Assembly (NCBI GenBank): GCA_034190875.2
Contig: CM067358.1
Coordinates: 49,900,113-49,964,112, forward strand
From: Urechis unicinctus
Lineage: Eukaryota; Annelida; Polychaeta; Xenopneusta; Urechidae
Direction of reading: 5' to 3'
DNA: 64,000 nt
The translations under genes were made by a program, and so were the position numbers. The notes beneath the pieces were generated by a model, which saw nothing but the letters and a program-made list of their open reading frames with translations, did no database searches and was not told where the DNA came from. This document shows, piece after piece, positions 1-12,539 of this stretch (the first letter of the stretch is position 1; the number at the start of each line of letters is the position of its first letter).

Positions 1-894
1 GAAATTGCTTTCAAAATTGAAAAGAGGTGAATTGGTGAGATAAACAACCCTTTTCAACTTTATCATGATTCAGTACCTCGGCTCAGCTACATATACAGTC
101 AGCTAACTATTACGTTGCGTAATTGTGTATGGATATTAATGAAATGAGTCAATCAGGAATAGTTCAGGTGCCAAGATATCCAAGTGCCCGACGTATGTTC
201 AAATTGGCCTATATCGGCATCTGGCGCCATTGCTTACCAGTTATCTTGTAGTTAGTCCATGTTAGTCAAACGTACATTAGCATTACACGCAGAGTAGACA
301 AATCCTTTTGTAAAATGCCAATATGATATATGCAAAAATATGTAATCATTCCGTACTAATATTAGGCACGCGCTACACTTGCGAGGGAATGTGCCGTCAC
401 AAAACACTATCAAAGCTGTTATGTGGTAATCACCTAAGTGAAAGTTATGCTTCGCATTTGAATTCAAAGATTTGGAAACAAATCATACACCCTAGCTGTC
501 CCTTGATATTGCTACAAGCCCTTGTTATATCCAAGGTATAGATACTTATGCGTTATATCCACATGAACACACACTATAGCTCGCATAGAATGATTCGTCA
601 ATGAGCAGTTTAACATAATTTCCAGTTCAGTTTCATTTCGTTTGCTTGTTAAAAGGCTTGGGTTAACTTTGGTAATATCAGAAAATCACCTTATTATTTT
701 TACATCCCTTCCATTTAAATGTTGATTAACACAAAGATTACATGAGAGTATAAGGGTAGCAAATTGTCTGCTCGGAAATTGTAATCTAATATGCAGAGCA
801 ATTTTTCTGGAATCATCCTATTAAACATCTTTTTTGTAATACTTTGATCCCACAATAAGAAAGGGAAAAACGTAATAGACCTTGATGCACATTA

Positions 895-895
<1 letters not shown>
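1..895 (+). repeat. Host repeat B, copy 1 (no gene)
   Basis: 1-285 matches 53785-54085 directly and 46730-46950 inverted; 300-900 matches 58400-59090 inverted; 780-905 matches 25440-25600 directly. The copy is cut by the LINE fragment at about 905. Two short ORFs near 250-540 overlap on opposite strands and are not conserved in the other copies. Confidence 0.7.
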
Positions 896-1659
<764 letters not shown>

Positions 1660-2159
1660 CAAGTTAGAGCGGTGATATATATATGTGTATATATATATCT
1701 ATAGAGATATGTATGTTGTGTCTATTCATATATATATATTCAATAGCTGATATACTAAAGCACAAAATTCTATATATGTTTATATATCACATATATATGT
1801 ATATCTGCTCGTATTCATAAATTGAGCTATATACATTCTATATATATATATATCTCTGCTCTATATCTCATATATTCTCTTATAGATATAGCGGCATTTG
1901 CAATATATATATATCTATATATATAATATGTATATTTCTTGTAATTTGCGTATTTATATATTATATAGATATCATATATATACTATCATCTTACAAGCGG
2001 CAAGCAGCGATTCAATTTTCCGGTAAACGTCTTATACGGATGAATATGATATTCACGCACATAAGAGCGTATAGATACGCGCAGGCAAGCAGGCACACAC
2101 CCACCTACCCACGCACACATACACACAAACACCCAATCAAACACACACAATCACGAAAC

Positions 2160-5100
2160 ATCACATGTTGGTTAGCAAAGAGTGGAGATATTTGACTGAG
2201 TCAAAATACCCCAGCAAGAGCCTCATTTATGTCGTGTCAAACATAACAATTGACTTTTTTTATATAAAAAGGCTTACAGTTCCGAATCTTTGCCTCTAAG
2301 CGTATGACTACTTCCAAAATAAACGGTTGACTTTTCGAACATGGAATGCGTAGATTGTAAAAGCGCATAAAAAAACCTAGCATATCAGACTGAAAACAGT
2401 TCATCTTTGTATATCCTTTGTAATGAAAACAAAAAAAACCCAGATATTAGATATGTTACAGGTTTTACAGTGGTTATTCATCAATTCTTATTATCGTAGG
2501 GCTGCAAACGCACAACTGGAATGAACTTGCACCACTATTAAAGCATGATGCAGTCTCATCTTGCGTCACTTTTGATGTAGGTCGTCCGGTTTTCCGTCGG
2601 AAAACATGCCACATGCGCATGATTTCCCCTCTTTCACACCCCTTGTTCGGAATGGGTACGGACTCGAATACTAAAACACAATATGTTTTTATTCACTACG
2701 TGGCCGAATACAGCGAGCACAACCCAGATAGTTTGAATCATGGGTGTGATGTCACATTTTTGTTGAATGAGCATCAAAAACGATTGCTGACGTCAAAATT
2801 TATTCAATATAATTTTTTTTTAATTTCATTTTCTGCCTTTCCATAAGCATGTGTGGCCTTGAATTCATTTTAATACGATCAGCAGCTCCACGTGTAGTAT
2901 ATTATGCTAAGCATTATTGCTGACGTGACAGTTTTATAAGACGATACGAGGCGCCTACAATCGATTCAAACCTACCAATATCCAAAATAAATCCATCAGC
3001 ACACATGAATGACTGATAATGTAAGCCATGATGTAAGCTATCTAGAATCAATATGATAATGCTAAACTATCATCGTCATCATGACGCCTGGGGCAGTGCC
3101 GAACACGACAAGTAATCAGTTGTGAGGTGTTGTAACATTGTTCGAACCCCCTGTTCGTGACATCAGAGTATTTGCCGTGTTTCCTGAAAACAGAGCACCC
3201 ACCCAGGAGCCTCGTTTGCCGAGACCATATGTGATTCCCACGCCAGAAGGCTTTTGCACGCTTCACTATTTTATTCATTTCCTTAAATGTACTTTCAATT
3301 ACAAAGATTTACATTACCTATAAATTGTATTCGAAATAGAAAAAGGTAGTCTAATATTGCAAATACTTTGTAACCCTTAGTCTAAATATAATTTTCTGCA
3401 ATGTGTCTGAACTGCAAATCATCATTAACACAAACAATTCACCACACCGTTTTATGTGACAAGGCTTATATCAATCTGATTACGGAAATCATCAAAAAAT
3501 AATATTAAATCATATCAACCGATGACGGATATTACGACATTTACGTGATTGTAGTTCTTCTTTGATTAAATTGCTTTTATTCGATGACCGTAGACGTTAC
3601 ATATAGTGATCTGACGACAAAATACGTGTCATATTAGGGCATTAAATCACGCTCGTTCCTCCAAAACACAATATATGTGGGGCGTTATTGGAACAAATAT
3701 GTCTAACAGGTCGGCCCAATTCACTTTGCTAATGCTCATAGCAATCAAGTTCGATTGCTGTTCAGCAATACGAGCAAACAGCGCAAATAATAATTTATCA
3801 ACGACCCAAACGCCCCCACGAATCCGGTAGAGAATGGACCAAGGGACCTTAGATGCCATAAAGTACCTAAAGCAGATGTCACACCGGATTGCTTCCCCAT
3901 GGCGATCCTGCGTCTTCCATGAAAAATGCTACACGCCGAGGTGCGCAAAGAGGGGTCTCCCACAGCGCTTCTACTTTTGACGTGGTGGGGTTGCCCAAAA
4001 CGCCATGCGTTCTGACATGCGCGCAGTTGAAACGCCGTTGGGTCACCGTAGCAGTGCAATAAGGTATTCTTAAGCACCACAGGAGCTCTGTGGGTGCGCA
4101 CCAAGGACGCAAATGATCGCAAAACAGACGCAAAGGTGGTCGGCGTCACTCGCAAGGAGACCTCATGGAAGGAATATGTGACATAGACAAGTCGGATGAA
4201 CTGCTTTCTCTAAAAGCCGGATGTTACACCTCCCCTCCTTGCGAGTCCCTGATCGTATAACACACAGTGGGGCTATTGTCGACATAAATGCTCAATTGTA
4301 AAATATCCATGCACACATATTCCGAAGCAGGTAAATATAGAAACGTTATTCAGCAGTAAATTTGTTATAAGTTTGCACTCGGGTCCAATTGATAAGCTAA
4401 GTAACAGGCTAGAGGGAGCTTTGGCATTAAATCAACGGTTAACACACTATTTTGACACCCCTTTCATCTTTATTTAACCAACAACCTGCCAATCGCAAAC
4501 TATCGTCCAGTAAAGCTAACACTAAATATATATAACGATGATGCAAAGGTACGTGCTACTAACTCTGTAACTGTCCATTATCGGGAATATTGCAATACAT
4601 CTATATGCGCACCATCGGATCGGCATAGATCTGCATTGTTATAAACAAAGCATCTACCATTTGCATATAAAATGCGCTAGCCTAATTGTACTATATCACC
4701 ACAGGTCGAAGAGATCCACACATTATAGTCAAAATAATAGGAGTGTGTTTGTTGCAGGAGTCGCTAGCATCTATTGTATACTGCCGGTTATGTGATAAAC
4801 ATGCATTAATACACCACGCCCATTCGAATCACCGGATTTCAACAGCAATAAATTTATTGCGTTGGAGGGTAATTTTTGACACATTTCACAATCATATATA
4901 AGAACAGCAAAACGCGTTACTGCTGGCAACTTATTCCTGAAAAGCAAATGTTTTGCTTGAAATATCAATAGTTAACCACAGTAGGATATTAACTCATTTT
5001 CATCGGCCTTTTGCAGGTGACCTGTTAGAACAATAAATAATTGCTCGTCTCTGGTACCATCTAAAATGGCAATGTTTGAAAGTAAATTGACTTAAATGAT

Positions 5101-7106
5101 TTAACGATTCACCCTAGCAGGTCGCTGCGAGACGAAAACGCTTAAATCGTTTACCTGGTATACATCGTTGTGCGCCATATGCTATGTTATGTATATTTCA
5201 GCTTTACTCCTGAATATATTCGTAATGCAGCAACCTGTCCATGTTTGCAATCATGAATAAAAAGAAAATCGTTCAATTTAAATATATAATATATTCAGCG
5301 ATTTTTCTTGGTACAGCCGATGACATCTGCTATTTATGCCATTTGCTAGTATGTATGTCGCAGCACAATCCTATGATAATGGATACCCGAAACCCAACGA
5401 TGTGATTTCGTTACATCTAAAAACTACCGTCAATTTCATTGTGCAAGAGAAATCCAGCCGAATACGCAGTTTGCAATTAGATTATTTTTTTACGTTAACG
5501 AAGTGTATTAAACAAATATCTAGTACATTACGTCGGACTCACAAATGTTAAACAATTGTTTTAGAATTAATAAATAACAGAATAAATACATTGGTATGTC
5601 CTCCACCTTTGTAACTTCTCAAAAAAGCATAATAACATTTCAGTTCATCATTTTAAGACCAGTTTGTGCACATTCGCTTGAGTTAATGTCTCGCGAGCAA
5701 TTCACGAGGTAGCATCTGTGACTATTAAGTCCTCACTTTTGCTTCATTTGTTCAACCAAATTCTCATCACCGCCATCGATCATTGACGCGCTTTGAACCA
5801 ATAGCGTGCACAAATATCAGTTGAACTCCACCCAAACCCCCGCCCCCTCTCCAAACGATATCAACTATCCAAGTATATTGTGACACTGAGTGTGCGATAA
5901 TTTTACAAAATGGTTGAATAGAGCATTGGTATTTACGCGAACGATTTCGACCAGAAATCGCCTACGATGAACGTTTAAGATCACGACAACAGGACACAAT
6001 TACCAAAGGTTGCTTATCTTTCTAAGGAGAGCGTGACAGTATAAGAAGTGATAACGAAAGTTGTGTAATGGAGACTTTTCATTTCTTTAAATTTCTTGAA
6101 GGAATTAAAAAATATGGCATCAGTATGCAGAAATACAATGTTTCCTGTTCAGTCTGTTGGTTCTGTGGTTTAAAATCACGCATTTTCAAACTTCATATTT
6201 TCTTCAAACTTCATATTTCTACATGGGTTGCGCACAGAGCCTGACTCTAAAAACGCCATCTACCTTAAGGATGGTCTGAGATAATAATTACCGACAATAG
6301 TCAACAGCCAATGGTAATTCGAATTCTACGACGAATCATAAATGCTAACATACATACACGCAAACCCTCAGTCAATGTCGATTCTTTCGCAATCAAGTAT
6401 TTTCTAAATTCATTCACATGAAAATGACATGATGACAAGAGACGCTTGTGTCGTTTTTGCACCAGATTCTAGTGATCTATGTAATTTTAGGTTCAATGGT
6501 AATTATAATAGTGATATTGGGGTTGAACAACGAGGTCATTTTGTGACGGTTTGAAAAACCAACGAGGCTGAGATGACGGTCTGGCACGGTACTATTAGAC
6601 CGCCGGATTAAGTGCATGCTCTCACAGAGAGTCAGGATGAACCAGTCTTATGCTCACAGCGTAGAAACCAGCCCTGTACTCACACAGCAAGATCGTACCC
6701 ACAGACTGCTAGTCGAAAAAGCGGCTAGCAGCTTCACAATGTGGATTTGATCCAATCATGTAGCGCTTGGTGTTTGATACAATATGCGTTGTCGTTTCGT
6801 GATATAAGATTGCCTGAACGGAACATAAGGGACCCCTGAGGCTATGTAATTACCAGGCAGGTTGTCATTTATATTACTGAGCAACTGCTAAATGCAATAA
6901 TCATTCATTCCGTTGAATACAACGACGATATTGCCTATATGAGTCCATATCGGAATAGCCAATACCTTGTGACGTATTTAGGTCAATGTATTACATGCAA
7001 ATATATAATAATTTCCGCATTGTTTTGTGCAGAAGCATTACATGTTCGGTACATATATAATTATAGAATATAAATATATATATATATATATAAATATATA
7101 TATATA

Positions 7107-7168
<62 letters not shown>

Positions 7169-7234
7169 TGTATATACATAATTATATATATACATATATA
7201 TTTGCATATATATATACCAATCTATATATATGTG

Positions 7235-7269
<35 letters not shown>

Positions 7270-7383
7270 TTATGTTTTTATACATAAATATATATAAATA
7301 TATAAATGTAAATACATATATAAATATATATATAAAATATATATATATATAATTATATATATGTATATATATTCATATATATT

Positions 7384-7416
<33 letters not shown>

Positions 7417-7427
7417 GCATATATATA

Positions 7428-7469
<42 letters not shown>

Positions 7470-8500
7470 TATAGATGTATGTGTGTGTGTGTGTGTGTGT
7501 GTGCGTTTGTTGTACCACACCCGTTACTACACACTGATAGTACCCATTGATATGAGGACTGTGTACATTTTAATAATCCATATAAAACATTTGCTGTTGC
7601 TGTTAGCAGTTAAAAAAATTGTTGCGGACATTGTCGATTATCTAGCTGTTTGAGATTCCCTGCAAGATTTATGCGCGTAAACCTGATGCTTAAAAGCAAC
7701 AGCAATTGCAGTACTTGCCTGTACTGCTGAACGGCTTAAATGCAGGGACATTGCCGTTGTACCGCTGTCCGATATAGGTTACATTATTGCACGTGCAACT
7801 ATGAGCCATGAATAAATCGACTCTACACATATTTTCTCAGCATTGCGTTCCTTGGTTGTTTTGTCAGCAAAACACATACCGTCTAAGGTGCAATGTACGT
7901 GCCAAATGAGCACGAGGCAACAGAAAGTAGACATGCGCTATTGGTCGGGGATAATGCAATGATTATCTCAGGCCAACATCAGGCTCTCAAAAGCTATCGC
8001 TCAATATTAAAAAATATTCCGTGAATAGGATATGGTTGCTTCGATAGGTTGAATGAGCAAACAACATTACAAATGGCAGACATAATAAAAAGAGGTCAAA
8101 TGAATAGTTAAATTTGGATGATTATTGGTCTGTAGCCGCAGCCGGCCGGATGATCAGAAGTCCATATCCGAACGGATACTGTCATGACCTATCTCATGTT
8201 GTGTTTCCAAGAAAGACAAAATGCTAGAGGCACATGCGATTCGAAGAGTTTATCAAGATCACATGCCAATAATATGTACTCATTACCAATCATTTAATTG
8301 CTGACCCTAACACAGTACGAAGCAGGCCCAAACAGACCTCGAAGAGATCGTAATCAAAATTTAGACATATCGCACATGAGATTTGGCAAGATTTTATGCA
8401 TTTCTATGGTGAACGTTCACACCGACAAGTTGCACAATCATGTGCAGACGGCGCTGTTCTGCAATATGTGAAACGGCTTTCTGACAAAAGAGTACATTAT
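2160..8500 (+). repeat. Host segmental repeat A, copy 1
   Basis: Collinear with 36390-43190. Good anchors are 2460-2600 with 37190-37350, 3020-3300 with 37480-37790, 5580-5710 with 40015-40140, 6550-6690 with 40993-41100 and 8040-8190 with 42870-43090. Divergence is large, with many indels. No gene is visible: open frames are short and not preserved between copies. A G+C-rich block (about 3870-4170) continues past the shared part and has no counterpart in copy 2. Confidence 0.7.
7070..7503. repeat. (TA)n tract followed by (GT)n
   Basis: About 400 bases of TA-rich repeat with interruptions, ending in about 12 GT units at 7479-7502. Open frames read through it encode only Tyr-Ile repeats and are not genes. 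Confidence 0.93.
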
Positions 8501-9328
8501 GCACCTGTAAAATGAACAAATAGAACCAATGAAGTAAAAGTTAGGGATATCAGTTAGCAGCCTGAGATCCTTAGTATTGTACTAGCGCGAGTTAACCCAC
8601 CTTATTCAGCTTAAATAATCAGCATTCCAAGAAGTGACACGTTAGATATTTGTACCGGATTTGGCCGTTAAGAATGTTTAATCTAGCGAAAATAATGTGG
8701 GTATTGAGATTATTGACCCTCTCGTTTAGGTTACAGACTCCAATATAGCTGATAGGAACAGTGAATATGGCTATCATTCAGGAAGTTACAACACGGCGCT
8801 CATGCATCACTTATAACAATATATGGGGCTTTCCCGAATGCAATTCCATTTCATCTGGTTCGTCTTGAACACTAATCAAGTAACATCAATCGATGCTGCA
8901 ATCGATATTAAAATTTGATTGAATTAGTGTTTGCCGGAAGCGGAACTTGGCCGACACTTCCGAAGTCGTTAAACTGGGCCACCAAATACAGTTGCTAAGA
9001 GAGCCACGTTGGTTCCATGATGATGTAATCTCTTAACATTTGATTAGAGGCAACTGTCATCTTCCGAATGCACATTTGAACGATGCTTTGCTTTATCGGT
9101 CTATAATTCGGTTATGCCATATAGCTTCGTTTCTAGTCTCCGCAAGCCATTAACAATATACAGCATGGCTGTAAACGGCTTATTGGCATACGCAATTAGA
9201 AAATGAAATAGCGACCTGTCTTTATTTGGGATGGCACCGCAGACAATTATATTAAACTTCTGTTACCTATATTGTGATGTATCAAACTCAGCGAGTTTTT
9301 GTATAAAAAGGACAGGATAAATAATATG
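8500..9328. other. Gene-free host DNA left of the Polinton
   Basis: AT-rich, no ORF of note, no recognised repeat beyond background. Nothing further supported. Confidence 0.6.
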
Positions 9329-9350
9329 TATATATATACATGTATATATA

Positions 9351-9448
<98 letters not shown>

Positions 9449-9463
9449 TATATATATATATAG

Positions 9464-9513
<50 letters not shown>

Positions 9514-9609
9514 TTATAAATATATATATATATGTGTATATATATACATACATATATATATATATGTATATTAATGTACACATATATATGTATATATATA
9601 AATATATAT
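9329..9609. repeat. (TA)n tract abutting the left Polinton end
   Basis: TA microsatellite with scattered interruptions that runs directly into the AG of the left terminal repeat. Confidence 0.95.
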
Positions 9610-9680
9610 AGTAGTGTAGAGACTGGGGGTACGAGCACAGCAATCTAATACAGCAACCCAGAAAACACACATATACAGGG

Positions 9681-9696
9681 TGACTCACATGAGTCA
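9681..9696. promoter_or_regulatory. Paired AP-1-type heptamers in left TIR
   Basis: TGACTCACATGAGTCA contains two perfect TGASTCA heptamers separated by two bases. This is the consensus bound by animal bZIP (AP-1) factors. The pair lies 71 bp inside the terminus and points toward the leftward gene series. The sequence match is direct; a role as enhancer, promoter or transposition-protein site is inference. Confidence 0.45.
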
Positions 9697-9723
9697 GCGA
9701 ACCGCTCGCACCTCCCCCCTATA

Positions 9724-9765
9724 CTACACCATATGAGACCAGCCCTTCCAGCCCCTATGGTATAG
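9724..9765. repeat. Subterminal inverted repeat in left TIR
   Basis: Two 10-bp arms, CTACACCATA and TATGGTATAG, pair with one mismatch around a 22-base spacer. They lie at the inner edge of the terminal repeat, where a transposon-end or promoter-binding protein could act. Confidence 0.5.
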
Positions 9766-9779
9766 GCCCACACCAGTAG

Positions 9780-10786
9780 TTAGTCACCATAGAGGTCATC
9801 GAGTAATAAATATCTGCGACCGTCGCTGTAAGTTCCATTTTTCACGCAGTTCAGGTCCTGGGCAACCTCAGCGTCGTTCTTCTCGATAAAGTCGGGATCG
9901 GGACGAGCGGTTATCAATCTCATCGTAAAGAGCTTCCAACAGTAGAAAGCCCCCGTCGGCCTCTCTGTGGTCCCACTCGGTCTTTCCAACCAAGGACCGT
10001 GATGCTCCTGTTCCAAGCCCAGGCAACTATTAAACCTCCCGTTCGCACTATAGTCGCCGTCTTCAAGCCCCTCATTGGACACCCACCCCCAAGCCACCGT
10101 CTCCTTATACTTCTTCTGATCCTTGTGATACACCTCGTTATAAGCCTCAGCCCTCCCCAGGTCCTCAAAGGAGCACAACCTGAAAACGCAGTCGACAAAC
10201 ACCCCGATGGTTGCCACCGGACTGTGGTGCAACCCCAACAGAACCTGAGGCTTATACATATTCGGAATCACTCTCCCAGGACTCCGAGTGTAGGGGCACT
10301 TTATCTCGAGCAGCACAACCTCCTCAGGATGCCCCAGACAGACAGCATCCACTCCAGCCCGCCGGATCGGGAGCACACAAAAGCCATCCGGAGAGTAGGC
10401 CGTCGCGCCGCCCTCAATATAGATATTATTTCCGTAGACCTTGGTGTTGTACACCTTCTCCAATACCGCAATTGCAACCTCCTCAAAAGTCGTACCCCAG
10501 AGGCAGGGTGTGCTAAAGCGAACACCCTCGTTGCTAGTTTTTTCTGTCAGCTTCTTGCTATAGCTGCTGAAGTAGTTTTGCCCTATGATAGAGGAGTAGG
10601 CACTTCCTCCAACGCAGCCCTTCCTCGTGGTCTCCCACTGGTCCGTATTTTGCATGACTCCAGTATGATCGTTGCAGAAAGATTTTATCGCCGCCTCCAT
10701 TATATTTAGCAACCCCCACTCTTCATATGGACTGTCAGGGTCATACCTTAGCAGGTCTAGGGGGTGATTCTGCCGCTTTCAAACAT
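9780..10786 (-). CDS. YqaJ/lambda-type PD-(D/E)XK exonuclease, one 5' frame break
   Basis: A 5'-3' DNA exonuclease/recombinase nuclease of the YqaJ (lambda Exo, viral alkaline nuclease) family is the likely product, acting on replicating or recombining element DNA. The open part (9780-10712, ATG at 10700) shows the family motifs in order: W26...R30 with GGS at 35-37, WGTTFEE at 72-78, SPDG at 107-110 (catalytic D109), LLEIKCPY at 134-141 (E136, K138) and a conserved Gln in MYKPQVLLGL. The frame upstream of 10712 still reads as plausible coding sequence. It joins an ATG at 10786 only across a frame break at a run of five G (plus strand, 10760-10764), which could be a real indel or a homopolymer error. 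It is the last gene of the leftward series and ends 8 bp from the terminal repeat. This nuclease is not part of the core Polinton gene set. Confidence 0.82.
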
Positions 10787-10820
10787 TTTGCTTTAATGTC
10801 ACTTTTCATTTGACTATATT

Positions 10821-11037
10821 TCATGATCTCGACATACCCACAGCAACTAAAGCAGTGTCTACATCGTTCACTGAGTTTACTGCACACCTATATTTTTTTG
10901 TACATAGCACCATATTTTTCAATTTCTTTCTCAAGGTATTGCTTCTTAAGACTGATCTCATTCAGCCGATAGGACTGCCCCAGACCACATGAAGGAGGCT
11001 CCGGATTTAACGGTGCAGTCGTTGGTTGTTGTTTCAT
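10821..11037 (-). pseudogene. Remnant of small Polinton coiled-coil/membrane protein
   Basis: From an ATG at 11037 a 49-codon frame starts MKQQPTTAPLNPEPP, followed by a charged heptad-like helix (LNEISLKKQYLEKEIEKY), and stops at 10888-10890. A second frame overlapping the stop continues with VNSVNDVDTALVAVGM and stops at 10821-10823. Proline-rich start, then coiled coil, then a Lys/Tyr-rich junction is the arrangement of a small protein common in animal Polintons. Its usual hydrophobic C-terminal part is missing here. The gene lies between fibre and exonuclease in the leftward series. Function is unknown; a virion or membrane-associated role is inferred. The family assignment is from memory of the pattern, without a search. 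Confidence 0.5.
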
Positions 11038-11058
11038 ACTGTCTTTGCATACATAAGT

Positions 11059-11842
11059 CTATATATCAAGTTCAATTAGGAGTGAAGCTACAGACCAAGT
11101 CGCCCCTCTGTTTTGTGTGGTTGTATAAAAGTTAATAACGTTGCCTTGTTCTAGCTGTAAAGGCTGGTCTAAAGTTATTACAACAGCCCGTTGGTTAGCA
11201 GGCTTACTTATTCCTACCACTTGATTCGTTCCATTAATAACAGGAACGACTGCTATATGACCAGTATCAGCACCAACACCCGAAGACAACCCCATACGAA
11301 TGATCTTGCCATTGCATAACATGGTATATCCACAGCTTGAGTCTTGTGAGTCTCGACCCCAAACGACCACTCATATCCTCTGCGAAGAGCACCACTTGCT
11401 TCTGCCCAAATAGTAATGAGATGTTTCGTTTGGGAGTTTATGTGTTCTCTCAGGTCCCTGCGATGCTGTCTGTGTTGTGCATCAACATACTTTTTATTAG
11501 CAGCATCTTTAGGCGATATTGGGTCTCCCAACAGAACGATTTTATTATCTCCCATTTCAAGGTCTCCGTACATATCATCACCTTGTTTACTAACGCGTGA
11601 ATTGGCTGCGGTAGTTACCAGATCTATTGTGTTTTGGTATGACATTGCTTGTCCTCCAGAGGATGGAAGGCCATGTTGCCATCCATATTAAGATCCCCTT
11701 CAATTGTGTCCCCTACGGCACTTATTTTTTGTGAGTCACCAATAGATACATAGGTCTTTGTGGCATATTCCGAGAAGTCAGCACCACGCACAGTGCTTGC
11801 CGGTTTTTGCCTCGGTCCATAAATACTTGTTTTTATTGACAT
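11059..11842 (-). pseudogene. Tail-fibre-like (attachment) protein, two frameshifts
   Basis: Likely an attachment-fibre-type virion protein. Three overlapping frames (11624-11842, 11253-11645, 11059-11370) give one product. The N-terminal part has GDTIEGDLNMDGN and the middle part GDDMYGDLEMGDNKI followed by GDPISPKDAANKKYVD; these are the repeats of phage and virus tail fibres. The C-terminal part, with GYEWSFG and then GYTMLCNGKIIRMGLSSG, looks like a beta-rich head domain. Frame breaks lie near 11672-11677 and near 11330-11355. The ATG at 11842 overlaps the stop of the upstream minor-capsid-like gene (11833-11835), so the two were probably co-transcribed. Whole gene about 260 codons. Confidence 0.72.
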
Positions 11843-12539
11843 CTTGTAAATTCAAGAACAACGCTAACAGGTAGGTCGTGGTTATCCAATAGCCTTCCTT
11901 TATTATCGCATAACTGAACCTTTAACTCATGCACTGTTCCGCTAGTGACACGCTTACAGACAGGATTAGCGATGTTCGTGGTTATAATATCACCGAAAGA
12001 GCCACCCTCTAAGCCAACAACTTCAAGAAGCGTAGTGGGCGCACCATCTAGCATGTTGTGCGTGGTGCTGACTTGATTGAGGTGAACATAAATTGTGTTA
12101 AAGATGCTAAAGTTGATGGGCCGGTCACCTATGTAAGCACCTGAAGGAATTAATTGCCTACCCTGACCGTCATCAAGACCCAACATTTTTAACACACCGT
12201 CTGATATGCGTGCAGCCCCATTATCAGGAATTGTGAGGGTTTAACCCCATTTGCAGCATTAACCTCTAAACCAAGACCTATTGATGTAATCTGCTGCTGA
12301 AGAAGGCTGAAACTCCAGAGGCCAGGTTTTAATTGGACAGATCCTCCCTCTTCTGAAGTTCTTGACTGCCATTGAATGGTCTCGTTTGATTCGAGATTGT
12401 ACCAGCCCACAGTATACGTGATTGAACTTAGGCCAACACATAGACCACCCGCAGTGTTGTCAATAGGATTTTGCACGGACACAGCGTCGCCGCTTTGAAC
12501 ATTTGACAGAGTGTGATACATAGCACTATGAATAAACAA
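11833..12539 (-). pseudogene. Jelly-roll-like minor capsid (penton) candidate, one frameshift
   Basis: Two frames (12189-12539 and 11833-12195) make a product of about 235 residues, the usual size of the single jelly-roll minor capsid protein of Polintons. The first half carries HTLSNVQSGDAVSVQNPI and alternating beta-strand-like hydrophobic stretches. The second half carries YIGDRPINFSIFNTIYVHL and ends DNHDLPVSVVLEF. The break is near 12230-12240. The first ATG is at 12521, but residues encoded up to 12539 also look like the family N terminus, so the original start may be lost (TTG there now). Assignment as minor capsid protein rests on size, predicted beta character and position in the virion block; it could be another structural protein of the same element. 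Confidence 0.6.
12522..12527. promoter_or_regulatory. 6-bp divergent start region
   Basis: The leftward ATG (12521-12519) and the rightward ATG (12528-12530) face away from each other across AGCACT. If the minor-capsid frame began at 12539, the two genes would overlap at their 5' ends. Any promoter must lie inside the neighbouring coding sequence. Confidence 0.4.

Larger units (their letters stand above)
9610..9771 (+). repeat. Left terminal inverted repeat of the Polinton
   Basis: Begins AGTAGTGTAGAGACTGGGGG and matches the reverse complement of 23597-23758 over 162 bp with four substitutions and no gap. Similarity stops abruptly after GGCCCAC, just before the stop of the exonuclease gene. 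It contains two adjacent AP-1-type heptamers and a subterminal inverted repeat, both also present at the right end. Confidence 0.97.

Noticed and set aside
3745..4155. 136-codon minus-strand ORF in the G+C-rich island
   Set aside because: No recognisable domain, overlaps other frames of similar length, and is not preserved in the paralogous copy.
9288..9688. Long ORFs encoding Tyr-Ile repeats in TA tracts (also near 1470, 7000, 23680, 45180)
   Set aside because: Translation of (TA)n microsatellite; no coding signal.
9999..10709. 236-codon plus-strand ORF
   Set aside because: Antisense shadow of the exonuclease gene, which has full catalytic motifs on the minus strand.
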